Shown here piece by piece: positions 23,961 to 32,342 of a DNA stretch of 64,000 bases; the stretch's first letter is position 1, and each line of letters begins with the position of its first letter. Below the pieces are notes generated by a model, which saw only the letters and a list, made by a program, of their open reading frames with translations, had not been told where the DNA came from and searched no databases. Position numbers and translations under genes: made by a program. The stretch is from an uncultured Ruminococcus sp. (GTDB lineage: Bacteria > Bacillota > Clostridia > Oscillospirales > Ruminococcaceae), in NCBI GenBank assembly GCA_900543145.1, contig UQPZ01000004.1:124001-188000 (forward strand), read 5' to 3'.

Positions 23961-24692
23961 ATGGCAATTACAATAACGATCTGCGATGACGACAGTATGC
24001 AGATAAATAATCTGCGGAAAATTCTTGGTAGGTGGGCTGAAAGCAAGCCCTTTGCCCTTCATATAAACGAATACGAAAGCGCTGAGGGATTTCTATTTGA
24101 TTATCCCGACAACCCGTGCTGTCTGCTTTTGCTTGATATTGAAATGCGTGGCATCAACGGTATGGAGCTTGCCAAGCAGCTCAGAGAAAAGGGCGATATG
24201 CTTCCGATTGTGTTTATAACGGGCTTTTCAGAATATATCGGCGACGGCTACGATGTGGAGGCTCTTCACTATCTCTTGAAACCGCTGAACGAGGACAAGC
24301 TGTTTGCCGTTCTTAACAGATATGCAGAGCGGTATGTTGAAAAATCAGCCGAAACAGTGCTGACGACTGACAGCGGAACCACACATATTTCAGCTGACAG
24401 AATAGTTTTTGTTGAAGCCTTCGGACGGAATACTCAGGTGCATATATCAGACGGCTCGGTCATTAATTGCACAATGAATATCGGGAGTTTTGATGATTTT
24501 TCCGGCTTTGCTGTATCGCACCGCTCCTATCGGGTAAACCTCAGATATGTTAGGAGCGTAGGAAAAAACACGGTCACGCTTGATTCAGGCGGAGAAATCC
24601 CACTGTCCAGACGACTATACCGAGAGTTCAATAAAAGGTTTATAGAGTTTTATACGGGAAAGGGTGAACTTGATGAAAATAATGCCGTTTGA
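23961..24692 (+). CDS. LytTR-family response regulator (AgrA/ComE type)
   Basis: A 243-residue two-component regulator. The receiver domain (about 1-120) has the acidic pocket CDDDS, the phospho-acceptor in LLLLDIEMRGINGMEL near 53, and LKPLNEDKL with the conserved lysine. The LytTR DNA-binding domain follows (about 135-235, ISADRIVFVEAFGRNTQVHI, SHRSYRVNLRYV). The ATG at 23961 has AAAGGTGGTGAG before it. The frame opens 11 codons upstream. Its partner kinase is two genes downstream. It probably controls the adjacent ABC exporter operon. Confidence 0.9.
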   Translation: MAITITICDDDSMQINNLRKILGRWAESKPFALHINEYESAEGFLFDYPDNPCCLLLLDIEMRGINGMELAKQLREKGDMLPIVFITGFSEYIGDGYDVEALHYLLKPLNEDKLFAVLNRYAERYVEKSAETVLTTDSGTTHISADRIVFVEAFGRNTQVHISDGSVINCTMNIGSFDDFSGFAVSHRSYRVNLRYVRSVGKNTVTLDSGGEIPLSRRLYREFNKRFIEFYTGKGELDENNAV

Positions 24693-25119
24693 ATCTGAAT
24701 ACAGAGATGACCTTATATTTATGGTTCTAGAAGCCAAAAATGCATTGGGAAGGATTCCGGGACTAAATGAAGATTTACTTGACATTAAAAAAAATTATTT
24801 TAACAAGGGCGATATGTTTTGGATAGCGCTTGACGATAATAACAGAGTTATCGGAAGCGTTGGCTATAACTCAATTGAAAACTCAGATAATGTTTATCTG
24901 CATCGTTTGTTTGTTAAGTACGATCAAAAACATTGCGGAATCGGAACTGCTCTTTTAAAAACCGCTGAAGATCATTTAAGAAAGATTGGGAAAAAAGCAG
25001 TCTATGTACATCTGGGTCAGCCTCGGGAACAGTGGTTTGAATCGTACGGCTTCTACCCGAAAAACGGGTTTTATGTATACGAAAAAGACAAACCATATCA
25101 TATGAAAAAGGATCTGTAA
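24673..25119 (+). CDS. GNAT N-acetyltransferase
   Basis: A 148-residue acetyltransferase that overlaps the end of the regulator gene by 20 bases and touches the kinase start (ATG 25119 shares its last base). AAAGGGTGAA places the start at ATG 24673. Motif A reads LHRLFVKYDQKHCGIGTALL near 75-94, and WFESYGFYPKNGF lies near the C-terminus. An acetyltransferase sandwiched between a regulator and its kinase is unusual. It may modify the peptide or product handled by this locus, or may simply have inserted there. Confidence 0.8.
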   Translation: MKIMPFESEYRDDLIFMVLEAKNALGRIPGLNEDLLDIKKNYFNKGDMFWIALDDNNRVIGSVGYNSIENSDNVYLHRLFVKYDQKHCGIGTALLKTAEDHLRKIGKKAVYVHLGQPREQWFESYGFYPKNGFYVYEKDKPYHMKKDL

Positions 25120-25850
25120 TGAAAATATTTATTATAACTGCCGTTGTTTTGATTGTCTGCGCATTGATAGTTTCCGCTGTTTTTTTGCTGCGTCGAATCG
25201 TTTACAATCTCATCGACCGCCGCATAGAACGCTTTCAGAGCGAGCTTATTGAAAAGCAGGTGCGTGAAATCGAGAATATGTATAAGCAGGTACGGGGCTG
25301 GCGGCACGATTACCGAAACCACATTCAGAATATGAAAATACAGCTCGCCGAGGGCAACTACGATAAGCTGAACAGCTACCTTGACGGTCTTACAGATGAC
25401 CTTAATACCGTTGACACCGTAATCAAAACAGGCAACGTCATGGCTGACGCTATTCTTAACAGCAAGCTGTCCGTCGCGGAAAAGCTGAACATAGCTTTAA
25501 ATGTCAAGGCATATATTCCAAGCGTTCTGCCGCTGTCCGATGTGGAGCTGTGCGCCGTTATGGGAAATCTGCTTGACAATGCAGTTGAAGCTTGTGCAAA
25601 GCTGCCAGAAAGCGAGAGGTTTATGCGAATTTACATAGGAACTCTTAAAAATCAGTTCTATCTTTCTGTTCAGAACGCCGCAGGAGAGGTAAAAAAGTCG
25701 GGCGGCGAATATCAATCCACCAAAAGCGGAGAACACGGCTACGGAATTTTCCGAATAGACCGTGTTGCTAAAAAATACGGCGGCTATGTCAACCGTCAGA
25801 ACGAGGAGGGTGTGTTTGCTACAGAAATAATGCTGCCGTTAGGGGCGTAA
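25119..25850 (+). CDS. Sensor histidine kinase, AgrC-like GHKL type
   Basis: This 243-residue kinase has a single N-terminal membrane segment (about 2-23). The DHp helix carries the phospho-acceptor histidine in GWRHDYRNHIQNMK near 61-74. The ATPase domain has the N box MGNLLDNAVEACAKL near 148, and SGEHGYGIFRIDRVAKKYGG near 208. The sensor part is very short compared with AgrC, so the signal may be sensed in the membrane or through the ABC transporter. It pairs with the LytTR regulator at 23961. Confidence 0.88.
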   Translation: MKIFIITAVVLIVCALIVSAVFLLRRIVYNLIDRRIERFQSELIEKQVREIENMYKQVRGWRHDYRNHIQNMKIQLAEGNYDKLNSYLDGLTDDLNTVDTVIKTGNVMADAILNSKLSVAEKLNIALNVKAYIPSVLPLSDVELCAVMGNLLDNAVEACAKLPESERFMRIYIGTLKNQFYLSVQNAAGEVKKSGGEYQSTKSGEHGYGIFRIDRVAKKYGGYVNRQNEEGVFATEIMLPLGA

Positions 25851-25939
25851 ATTTACCATTCATGCATCATAACGACCGTTCGTGTAAAAATCAACACAGC
25901 GGTCGATTTTTGTGGTATGATTAGTGTGAGGTGAAAGCT

Positions 25940-27820
25940 GTGAAGGAAAAGAGAAAAAAGGTTACAAAGTATACAAAAGAAAAAAACGCCGCTGCTTGGG
26001 CGGAATATAATGAGCGGCAGGCTAAGGTTTCACACGGGGTTCGGGATAATATGTCCTACATAATTCGTGAGGTAAGAAAAAACTATCCGATTTATTTGTT
26101 CACTTCGCTGTCAATCGTGATTTTTGAAACAGCGGAAAATCTTTGTAACGCATATACGGATAAGTATGTTGTAAATCTTGCAATCGGAGACGGCTCTCGG
26201 CTTACGCTGGCACTTATTTGTCTTGCACTTATTATTGGCTCGAGATTTTTTCGGTATATAAAAAATCAATGCTTTGATTACGAGGGCAATGTAGGTGCAT
26301 TCAGATTTTCCAATATGTTTATCAGAAAATTTCTGTGCAAAAATATGTCCACTGATTATGAAAACAACGAGAAAACGTTTGTGAACGACTCGCTCCAGAA
26401 AGCCAGAGAAGTAACAACGTATATTCAAAATTCTGCGTTGGGAACAATGAGAAAAACTCTTTCCTGTGCCATCAATATTCTTGCATTCGGCGGAATACTC
26501 TCCATCCTTCACCCACTGCTTATACCAATTATAATCCTTCCTGCAGTTGCTGGATACTATATTAACCGCCACAAAATGAAGTGGATTTGGAATATGGCGG
26601 ATAATTGGCAGACCTTTGAAAGACAGCTGAATTATATCACTCGTGTAAGCAGTGATTTTGCATATGCAAAGGACGTGCGGATTTTCAATATGCAGGATTG
26701 GTTCGGAAAAATGTTTAAGCGTTCGTTCGATAACCGTCTTGACTGGTATGAACAGCAGGACGAATGGGAGTTCCGGCATGGGGTTTTTGAGTATTTTATT
26801 CAAATTGCAGGCAATTTCGGCGCATACGCTTTCGTAATTTACGAGGTTGTCAGCGGTAATATCGGTGCCGGCGATTTTGTTTTGTATTTTAATTCTATTC
26901 AGAATCTTTCAAATGCGGTGAGAAACTGGTGCGAAAATTACGCCGGTTATAAGTGGCTTTCTGAAAATATTTCATACGTCCGCGATTATTATGAGTTGAA
27001 AGAAAATACCAACCGTGACGAGGGCGAGCCGCTTCCGACGGGTGAATATGAAATCGAGTTCAAAAACGTGTCCTACAGCTATTACAAATCGGAAAACCCA
27101 ACAATCAAAAATATTTCTTTCACACTTCACAAGGGTGAAAAGCTTGCGCTTGTGGGACTTAACGGCGCTGGTAAAACCACGCTGATAAAGCTTATGTGCG
27201 GACTTTATGACCCTACCGAGGGAGAAATTCTGCTTAACGGCAAGCCAGTGAACATCTACAACCGAGAGGAATATTTCAAGCTGTTTTCGACAGTTTTCCA
27301 AGATATTTCGACGCTTCCCGTAACGATTGCGGAAAATATAGCAGGCTCGAAATCGGAAGATATTGATAAGCGGCGGGTTTACGAATGTCTTAAAAAGGCA
27401 GAACTTTACGATAAGGTTATGAGCCTGCCGGAAAAGGAAAATACACGACTTGTAAAATCAGTTTATGATAACGCAACCGAGCTTTCAGGCGGTCAGGCAC
27501 AAAAGCTCGCCCTTGCAAAGGCATTGTATAAAAACGCTCCTATACTGCTTTTAGACGAGCCGACCGCCGCTCTTGACCCCATCGCCGAGCATAAAATGTA
27601 TCTTAATTATGCAGAATTTTCAAAGGGGAAGTCGAGCGTATTTATTTCACACAGGCTTGCGTCTACACGCTTTTGCGACAGAATTATTATGATAGAAAAC
27701 GGCGGAATTTCAGAAGAGGGCTCTCATGCCGAGCTTATGAAAAAGGGCGGAAAATACGCCGAACTGTTTAAGCTTCAAAGCAGCTATTATACCGATAAGG
27801 ACGGTGATTTTGATGAGTAA
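25940..27820 (+). CDS. ABC exporter half-transporter (permease-ATPase fusion) 1
   Basis: A 626-residue type IV ABC exporter subunit. It has a basic N-terminus, then about six membrane helices (about 50-330). The ATPase has Walker A GLNGAGKTT near 405, the signature LSGGQ near 518, and Walker B ILLLDEPTAALDP near 540. GAGGTGA points to GTG 25940 as the start. A GTG at 25931 lies within that site. The gene overlaps the next by 8 bases (ATGAGTAA). With that partner it should form a heterodimeric exporter for a peptide or drug, probably controlled by the two-component system upstream. Confidence 0.9.
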   Translation: MKEKRKKVTKYTKEKNAAAWAEYNERQAKVSHGVRDNMSYIIREVRKNYPIYLFTSLSIVIFETAENLCNAYTDKYVVNLAIGDGSRLTLALICLALIIGSRFFRYIKNQCFDYEGNVGAFRFSNMFIRKFLCKNMSTDYENNEKTFVNDSLQKAREVTTYIQNSALGTMRKTLSCAINILAFGGILSILHPLLIPIIILPAVAGYYINRHKMKWIWNMADNWQTFERQLNYITRVSSDFAYAKDVRIFNMQDWFGKMFKRSFDNRLDWYEQQDEWEFRHGVFEYFIQIAGNFGAYAFVIYEVVSGNIGAGDFVLYFNSIQNLSNAVRNWCENYAGYKWLSENISYVRDYYELKENTNRDEGEPLPTGEYEIEFKNVSYSYYKSENPTIKNISFTLHKGEKLALVGLNGAGKTTLIKLMCGLYDPTEGEILLNGKPVNIYNREEYFKLFSTVFQDISTLPVTIAENIAGSKSEDIDKRRVYECLKKAELYDKVMSLPEKENTRLVKSVYDNATELSGGQAQKLALAKALYKNAPILLLDEPTAALDPIAEHKMYLNYAEFSKGKSSVFISHRLASTRFCDRIIMIENGGISEEGSHAELMKKGGKYAELFKLQSSYYTDKDGDFDE

Positions 27821-29708
27821 GGATAACGAGAAAATGACGGTCAGGGAAAAGCTTGAAATATACAAAAAATGTCTTGCGTTAATTGAAAAAAGCAACAAAG
27901 GCAATTTACTTCTGCGTATTTTACAACAGTTCTTTTTTGTGATTTCGGAGTTTCTAGGTGTATATCTTGCGGCTTCTGTAATCAACGCCATAACGAAAAA
28001 CGAGCCTCTTGGTAAGCTGATTTTTACAGCAGCAATGGTATGTCTTGCTGATTTTGTGCTGTGTTTTTCAGTAAGCTTATGCGCCAAAAGACATAACAGC
28101 CGACATTTTTCATTAAATATGAATTTGCGCAGAGAGCTGAGCCAAAAGGTAATGAACATGGACTTTGTAAGGGTTGAAACGTCTGAAACGCACAAAGCCT
28201 TCGACAAATCCCAGAACCAGATATGGAATGGCGGAACCGGTTTAGCGGCGGTTTGCAACCACACAGTAAATGCCTGCATGGGGCTGATTTATATTATCGT
28301 AGGCACAGTGCTCATTGCGCCGATAGCTTTTTCCAAGCCTGTTGTAACTGCCGGATTTGTCGGATTTGTTCAGTCACCGTGGGGGCTTGCGGCTATGACT
28401 TTGCTTGTAATTTTGCTTGAGGTTTTCAAAGCAACATACGTCAATCAAAAATCAATCAGAGCCTATGAGGATATTCAAAACAGCGATGACGTAGCTCAGG
28501 CAAGGCGCTCAAGAGAATTTTATGAGAATTTTGTACTTGATAATTACCGCAACGGCAAAGAAATACGAATTTACGGCGAACAGGATCTTATAATCTCCAA
28601 ACACGAAAAAAGCTCGGACTTCACAGCCAAAAGCTGGTTTGAGGGATATAAGAAAGCGTTAGCCCCTAATCTGGCGTTTCAGATGATAAATATTGCAACA
28701 AGGGTTATTATGTACGGTTTTGCCGTAATCAGAGCAGCAACGGGAATGCTTTCACCCGGCGAGGTAGTAGCGTTTGCGCTGTATTTTACAAGAATTCAGA
28801 ACGGCATTTCAGATATTTCCGATGGAATTGGAATCTTGAAAACAACGCCTATATTCTGCAAGCAAATTTTCGACTTTCTCGACATTCCTGACGAGAAATA
28901 CAAGGGTACAATCCCCACAGAAAAACGTGATGACAATGAGTACGAATTTGAATTCAGGCACGTTTATTTCAAGTACCCGAACAGTGAGCAGTACGTTTTG
29001 CAGGATATAAATCTCAAATGGCGAATTGGCGAGAAAATGGCACTTGTGGGAAAGAACGGCAGCGGAAAATCCACGCTTGTAAAGCTGCTTACAAGGCTTT
29101 ATGACCCTACCGAGGGCGAAATAACGCTGAACGGGATTGATATACGGAAGTACAAATACGAGGATTATATGGATTTGTTTTCTGTTGTGTTTCAGGACAG
29201 CAAGCTGTTTTCTTTCAGCCTTGCTGAGAATGTTGCGGCTGATACGGAATATGACGAGAAGCGTGTTACCGACTGTGTAAACCGAAGCGGACTGACAGAT
29301 AGGCTTTCTGAAATGGAAAACGGCATAAAAACCTGTCTTTACAAGGATTTTGACGAACATGGCGTGGAGATTTCGGGCGGCGAGGCGCAGAAGCTCTGCC
29401 TTGCCAGAGCAATCTACAAAGGCTCGCCGTTTATTGTGCTTGACGAGCCGACAGCGGCGCTTGACCCCATTTCCGAACACGATATCTACACTAAATTCAA
29501 CTCAATAGTAGGAACAAGAACGGCGATCTATATTTCACACAGGCTGTCAAGCTGCTGTTTCTGTGACGATATTACCGTTCTCGATGGCGGCAGAATTGTA
29601 GAGCGTGGCTCACATGATAAGCTGCTCGACGATAAGGGAGCGTATTTTGAATTATGGTCGGCTCAGGCGGAGTATTACAGAGATACTGCGGGGGAATTGT
29701 TTGCGTAA
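27813..29708 (+). CDS. ABC exporter half-transporter (permease-ATPase fusion) 2
   Basis: A 631-residue partner of the preceding gene with the same layout. Membrane helices cover about 30-320. Walker A is ALVGKNGSGKSTL near 412, the signature EISGGEAQKL near 522, and Walker B FIVLDEPTAALDP near 546. It starts at ATG 27813 (ribosome binding site AAGGACGGTGA), overlapping the upstream stop by 8 bases. A strong terminator ends the operon. No precursor peptide gene was recognised nearby, so the exported substrate is unknown. Confidence 0.9.
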   Translation: MSKDNEKMTVREKLEIYKKCLALIEKSNKGNLLLRILQQFFFVISEFLGVYLAASVINAITKNEPLGKLIFTAAMVCLADFVLCFSVSLCAKRHNSRHFSLNMNLRRELSQKVMNMDFVRVETSETHKAFDKSQNQIWNGGTGLAAVCNHTVNACMGLIYIIVGTVLIAPIAFSKPVVTAGFVGFVQSPWGLAAMTLLVILLEVFKATYVNQKSIRAYEDIQNSDDVAQARRSREFYENFVLDNYRNGKEIRIYGEQDLIISKHEKSSDFTAKSWFEGYKKALAPNLAFQMINIATRVIMYGFAVIRAATGMLSPGEVVAFALYFTRIQNGISDISDGIGILKTTPIFCKQIFDFLDIPDEKYKGTIPTEKRDDNEYEFEFRHVYFKYPNSEQYVLQDINLKWRIGEKMALVGKNGSGKSTLVKLLTRLYDPTEGEITLNGIDIRKYKYEDYMDLFSVVFQDSKLFSFSLAENVAADTEYDEKRVTDCVNRSGLTDRLSEMENGIKTCLYKDFDEHGVEISGGEAQKLCLARAIYKGSPFIVLDEPTAALDPISEHDIYTKFNSIVGTRTAIYISHRLSSCCFCDDITVLDGGRIVERGSHDKLLDDKGAYFELWSAQAEYYRDTAGELFA

Positions 29709-29720
29709 TGTATAAAAATT

Positions 29721-29758
29721 AAGGAACTGTTGTAAATTTTGCAACAGTTCCTTGTTTT
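29721..29758 (+). terminator. Terminator of the regulator-exporter operon
   Basis: AAGGAACTGTTG pairs with CAACAGTTCCTT over 12 bp and is followed by GTTTTTA. Confidence 0.9.
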
Positions 29759-29760
29759 TA

Positions 29761-29998
29761 CCGAATTATAGCTGCTTTGTGCTGTGTGATCATAAAAGTG
29801 GTTTACAGTCATGCTTATATCAGAGTGTCCCAAACGTCTGGCTATCTCTTGTATATTAATAGCTTCATTTGCAAGTAACGACGTATGAAAGTGCCTAAAA
29901 TCGTGTATGCGTATCGTTTTAATGCCTGCGTTTTTTAAAAATCGGTCATTTTCATTTTGCACGGAAGTGTCACTCAGTGCCTTGATACATCCGTGCAA
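29761..29998 (-). pseudogene. C-terminal fragment of a tyrosine integrase
   Basis: The minus strand encodes ...FLKNAGIKTIRIHDFRHFHT SLLANEAINIQEIARRLGHS followed by DISMTVNHFYDHTAQSSYNS. These are the H-x-x-R box, the LGH box and the catalytic-tyrosine region of phage/ICE integrases. The N-terminal two thirds are missing: the frame opens at an ATG at 29998 with no ribosome binding site. It is the remnant of the integrase of the element behind ssrA or of the adjoining prophage. Confidence 0.8.
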
Positions 29999-29999
29999 A

Positions 30000-30232
30000 T
30001 TTTGTAATCATCCCTAAATCCGTCAATGCTTTCACAGCGTTTTCAGTGCTTGTCCAGTATGCTGATAAGCGGCTTCAGAAGCTGTAGATGACTTATTTTT
30101 CGGAGGAGTTATCATGCCGCCGCAACAGGATTTTTAGGTATATACTACATTTTTACTGCAAACTCATTATATCGGCATATAGATTGTCCTTAATTTTACC
30201 CCCTGAGCGCCGCTAACACTCAATGGGGGCAG
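30000..30232. other. Intergenic debris
   Basis: This stretch has no complete gene. The sequence at 30022-30072 (GTCAATGCTTT ... GCTGATAAGCGG) is recognisably similar to 42567-42614 in the same orientation. Both may be pieces of the same dead gene read on the minus strand. Confidence 0.45.
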
Positions 30233-30595
30233 TTATAAAACGTAGTTACTGATATAATTGCATATCTGTGAAACATTACAATTGCTCTTAAATTCAAATT
30301 TAACTTTTCCTAATCCGCTGAACCAAAGCTCTAGTTCACTGTCAAGATCGAGTACGCCTGCTGTTTCCACTGAATACGACTGAATTTTGCTGTAAGGGAG
30401 AGAGGTAATGTCTTTCTTGACACCGGTAATTCCCTGAACGTTAATAGCTAGTATACGTTTATTCGTGAATACAATGCCATCACGAATCGCTTGGTATGTA
30501 GCGCAAATTGTTTCCCCACTTACCATGAGAGGCTCATACGCCTTATCATCAACCCTCTTTAGTTTAAAAAATCCTGCATTTTGAAAATCAAACAT
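30233..30595 (-). CDS. PH-domain (DUF1696/bPH-like) protein
   Basis: A 120-residue protein I start at the ATG of MFDFQNAGF (complement of 30593-30595), preceded by AAAGAAGAA. Its pattern fits the bacterial pleckstrin-homology family: GETICATYQAIRDGIVFTNKR, ILAINVQGITGVKKDITSLPYSKI and ELELWFSGLGKVKFEF. Such proteins have unclear roles, some of them envelope-related. It follows the membrane protein gene to its right and is probably co-transcribed with it. Confidence 0.75.
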   Translation of the reverse strand: MFDFQNAGFFKLKRVDDKAYEPLMVSGETICATYQAIRDGIVFTNKRILAINVQGITGVKKDITSLPYSKIQSYSVETAGVLDLDSELELWFSGLGKVKFEFKSNCNVSQICNYISNYVL

Positions 30596-30620
30596 TAGAT
30601 TTTCTTCTTTTATATAATTT

Positions 30621-31646
30621 TTATGGTTTGTTGGATTCAGAATTGCTATTATCTTCTGTGGTTGAATCACTCTCAGAATCCGAATTTGATTCTGAGGAAT
30701 CGTTAAAATCGTAGTTTAAAGGTGAGTATATTCTATTGCCGATAATCATGCGTTCGGCAATCAATGCGGGTCTATTTTCTTTTTCGGAATAGCCCATAAG
30801 AGTCCCGTAAATTCTCAGTTTATTATCTGCAACTGCGCTTGAAATGCTGTTTAGATCGGATTCTGAATATGCGTTAAGCCAAACGAGCCACTTTCCATCA
30901 TCAGTATCACATAGCAAATAATCAAATCCGTTTTGGCTCATATATTCAGGGTTTGTTGTAGTTATGTATATATTATCACCTTTGAGATCTTTGGTTTTGG
31001 AGGCGGAATTATAATCGTTGTATTCTGCGTATTTATATCCGGCTTCTGAGCCATTAAAGCCAGATATTACTCTGTTTATTATGTCTGGTTTGTTAAAAAC
31101 TACGACCAGCAAAATTCCGTCTATAATTACAGCCAAAGCCAACATACCGAGGATAAATCCAGCTGCTACAGATTTAGAGCTTGATTTGCTATGCTTTTTA
31201 ACAGCGTTATTTGTAGTCACTAAAATAGGGGATGAACCAAACTCATTTGCCGTTTCTTCGGTTTCGGTATTATTTACTTTGTTTTTCATGAGCAGCGAGA
31301 TTCCGAGTAAGGTAGCAAATATAAACGAAACAACTGTCCATATCTTTAAATCTTGGAAAAATGCACTTTGATTTGCCAAAGCGACGATTCCGCCCAGAGC
31401 ATAAGCTACTATAGCCGTAATTGTACCGCCTGTTGATTTTCTGGCTGCAACAGTAGTAATACCGGCGGCAAGCATAAAAAATCCTAAAATTATACCTGCT
31501 GCTCCTCCGGCTGTTTCTGATTTTGTAATTGCCTCGCCTAAGCTGGCGGCGCAGGACTGAAAACCAATTATTATAGATAGCAAAATAGAAAAGATACCTA
31601 TAATAAGTCTCATAGTAAGCGCACCGCTTGTGTATTTGTTTGACAT
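30621..31646 (-). CDS. Hypothetical multi-pass membrane protein
   Basis: A 341-residue protein with about four N-terminal membrane helices (10-120). A cytoplasmic linker rich in Lys/Ser follows, then a fifth hydrophobic helix (about 163-183), an exterior beta-rich domain (about 200-315) with DTDDGKWLVWLNAYSESDLN, and a Ser/Asp/Glu tail. The C-terminal domain has an OB-like feel but I do not recognise it. It lies between the integrase fragment and the prophage head genes, on the opposite strand to the latter. Function unknown. Confidence 0.65.
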   Translation of the reverse strand: MSNKYTSGALTMRLIIGIFSILLSIIIGFQSCAASLGEAITKSETAGGAAGIILGFFMLAAGITTVAARKSTGGTITAIVAYALGGIVALANQSAFFQDLKIWTVVSFIFATLLGISLLMKNKVNNTETEETANEFGSSPILVTTNNAVKKHSKSSSKSVAAGFILGMLALAVIIDGILLVVVFNKPDIINRVISGFNGSEAGYKYAEYNDYNSASKTKDLKGDNIYITTTNPEYMSQNGFDYLLCDTDDGKWLVWLNAYSESDLNSISSAVADNKLRIYGTLMGYSEKENRPALIAERMIIGNRIYSPLNYDFNDSSESNSDSESDSTTEDNSNSESNKP

Positions 31647-31751
31647 ATTTTACCCCCACAAATAAATTTATATTACCATTATACAACACTTTTTTACAAA
31701 TATCAATAGAATATGTTATATTGTCTTAAAATGTCGTAATGATTTAATATT

Positions 31752-32342
31752 GGCGACAACAGCACAGAAAAGACCGAGACTTATAAAGCGGTAAAGGATA
31801 ACGGGATACTTGAACTCCCGAATGACGCCAAAGCTGAATACCTTACAAGGCAGTTTGACGAAGCCAGCGTTGAGATACTCAGGAATGCTATAAAAAAGGA
31901 TATACATACGATCTCAAATGTTCCCGATATGAGCGACGACAACTTCGGCGGAAATGTTTCAGGAGTTGCTATGGCATATAAACTTTTGGGTTTTGAGTTG
32001 ATGACTAAAACGAAAGAACGCTTTTTCAAGGAGGGTCTGCGCTATCGCCTGAAGCTTATAGCCAATGTACTTTCGGCTCACAATACGGTAATAGATACGG
32101 ACGGGATAGAGATCGTAATGTCGAGAACGCTTCCGCAGAATACCGCCGAGCTTGCCGATACAGTCGCGGCGCTGTCAGGACTGGTCTCGCAGGAAACGCT
32201 GCTTTCACAGCTTCCGTTCGTAGAAGATCCGGCTGAGGAGATAAAAAAGCTCAGAAAAGAAAATCAGAAAGCTTTGGAATATCAGCAGTCGGTGTTCAGC
32301 CTGAGAAGCGACGGTGCGGAAGATGAAAACGAGGAGCAGTGA
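31752..32342 (+). pseudogene. Phage portal protein (SPP1 gp6-like), 5'-truncated
   Basis: An open frame without a start codon near its beginning encodes the C-terminal part of an SPP1-type portal protein: TYKAVKDNGILELPNDAKAE, then ISNVPDMSDDNFGGNVSGVA, then AMAYKLLGFELMTKTKERFF, and the tail EEIKKLRKENQKALEY. Portals are usually around 450-500 residues. Only about 196 remain, so more than half of the N-terminus and the terminase genes are lost. The gene overlaps the MuF head gene by 20 bases, as in intact phages. Confidence 0.85.
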
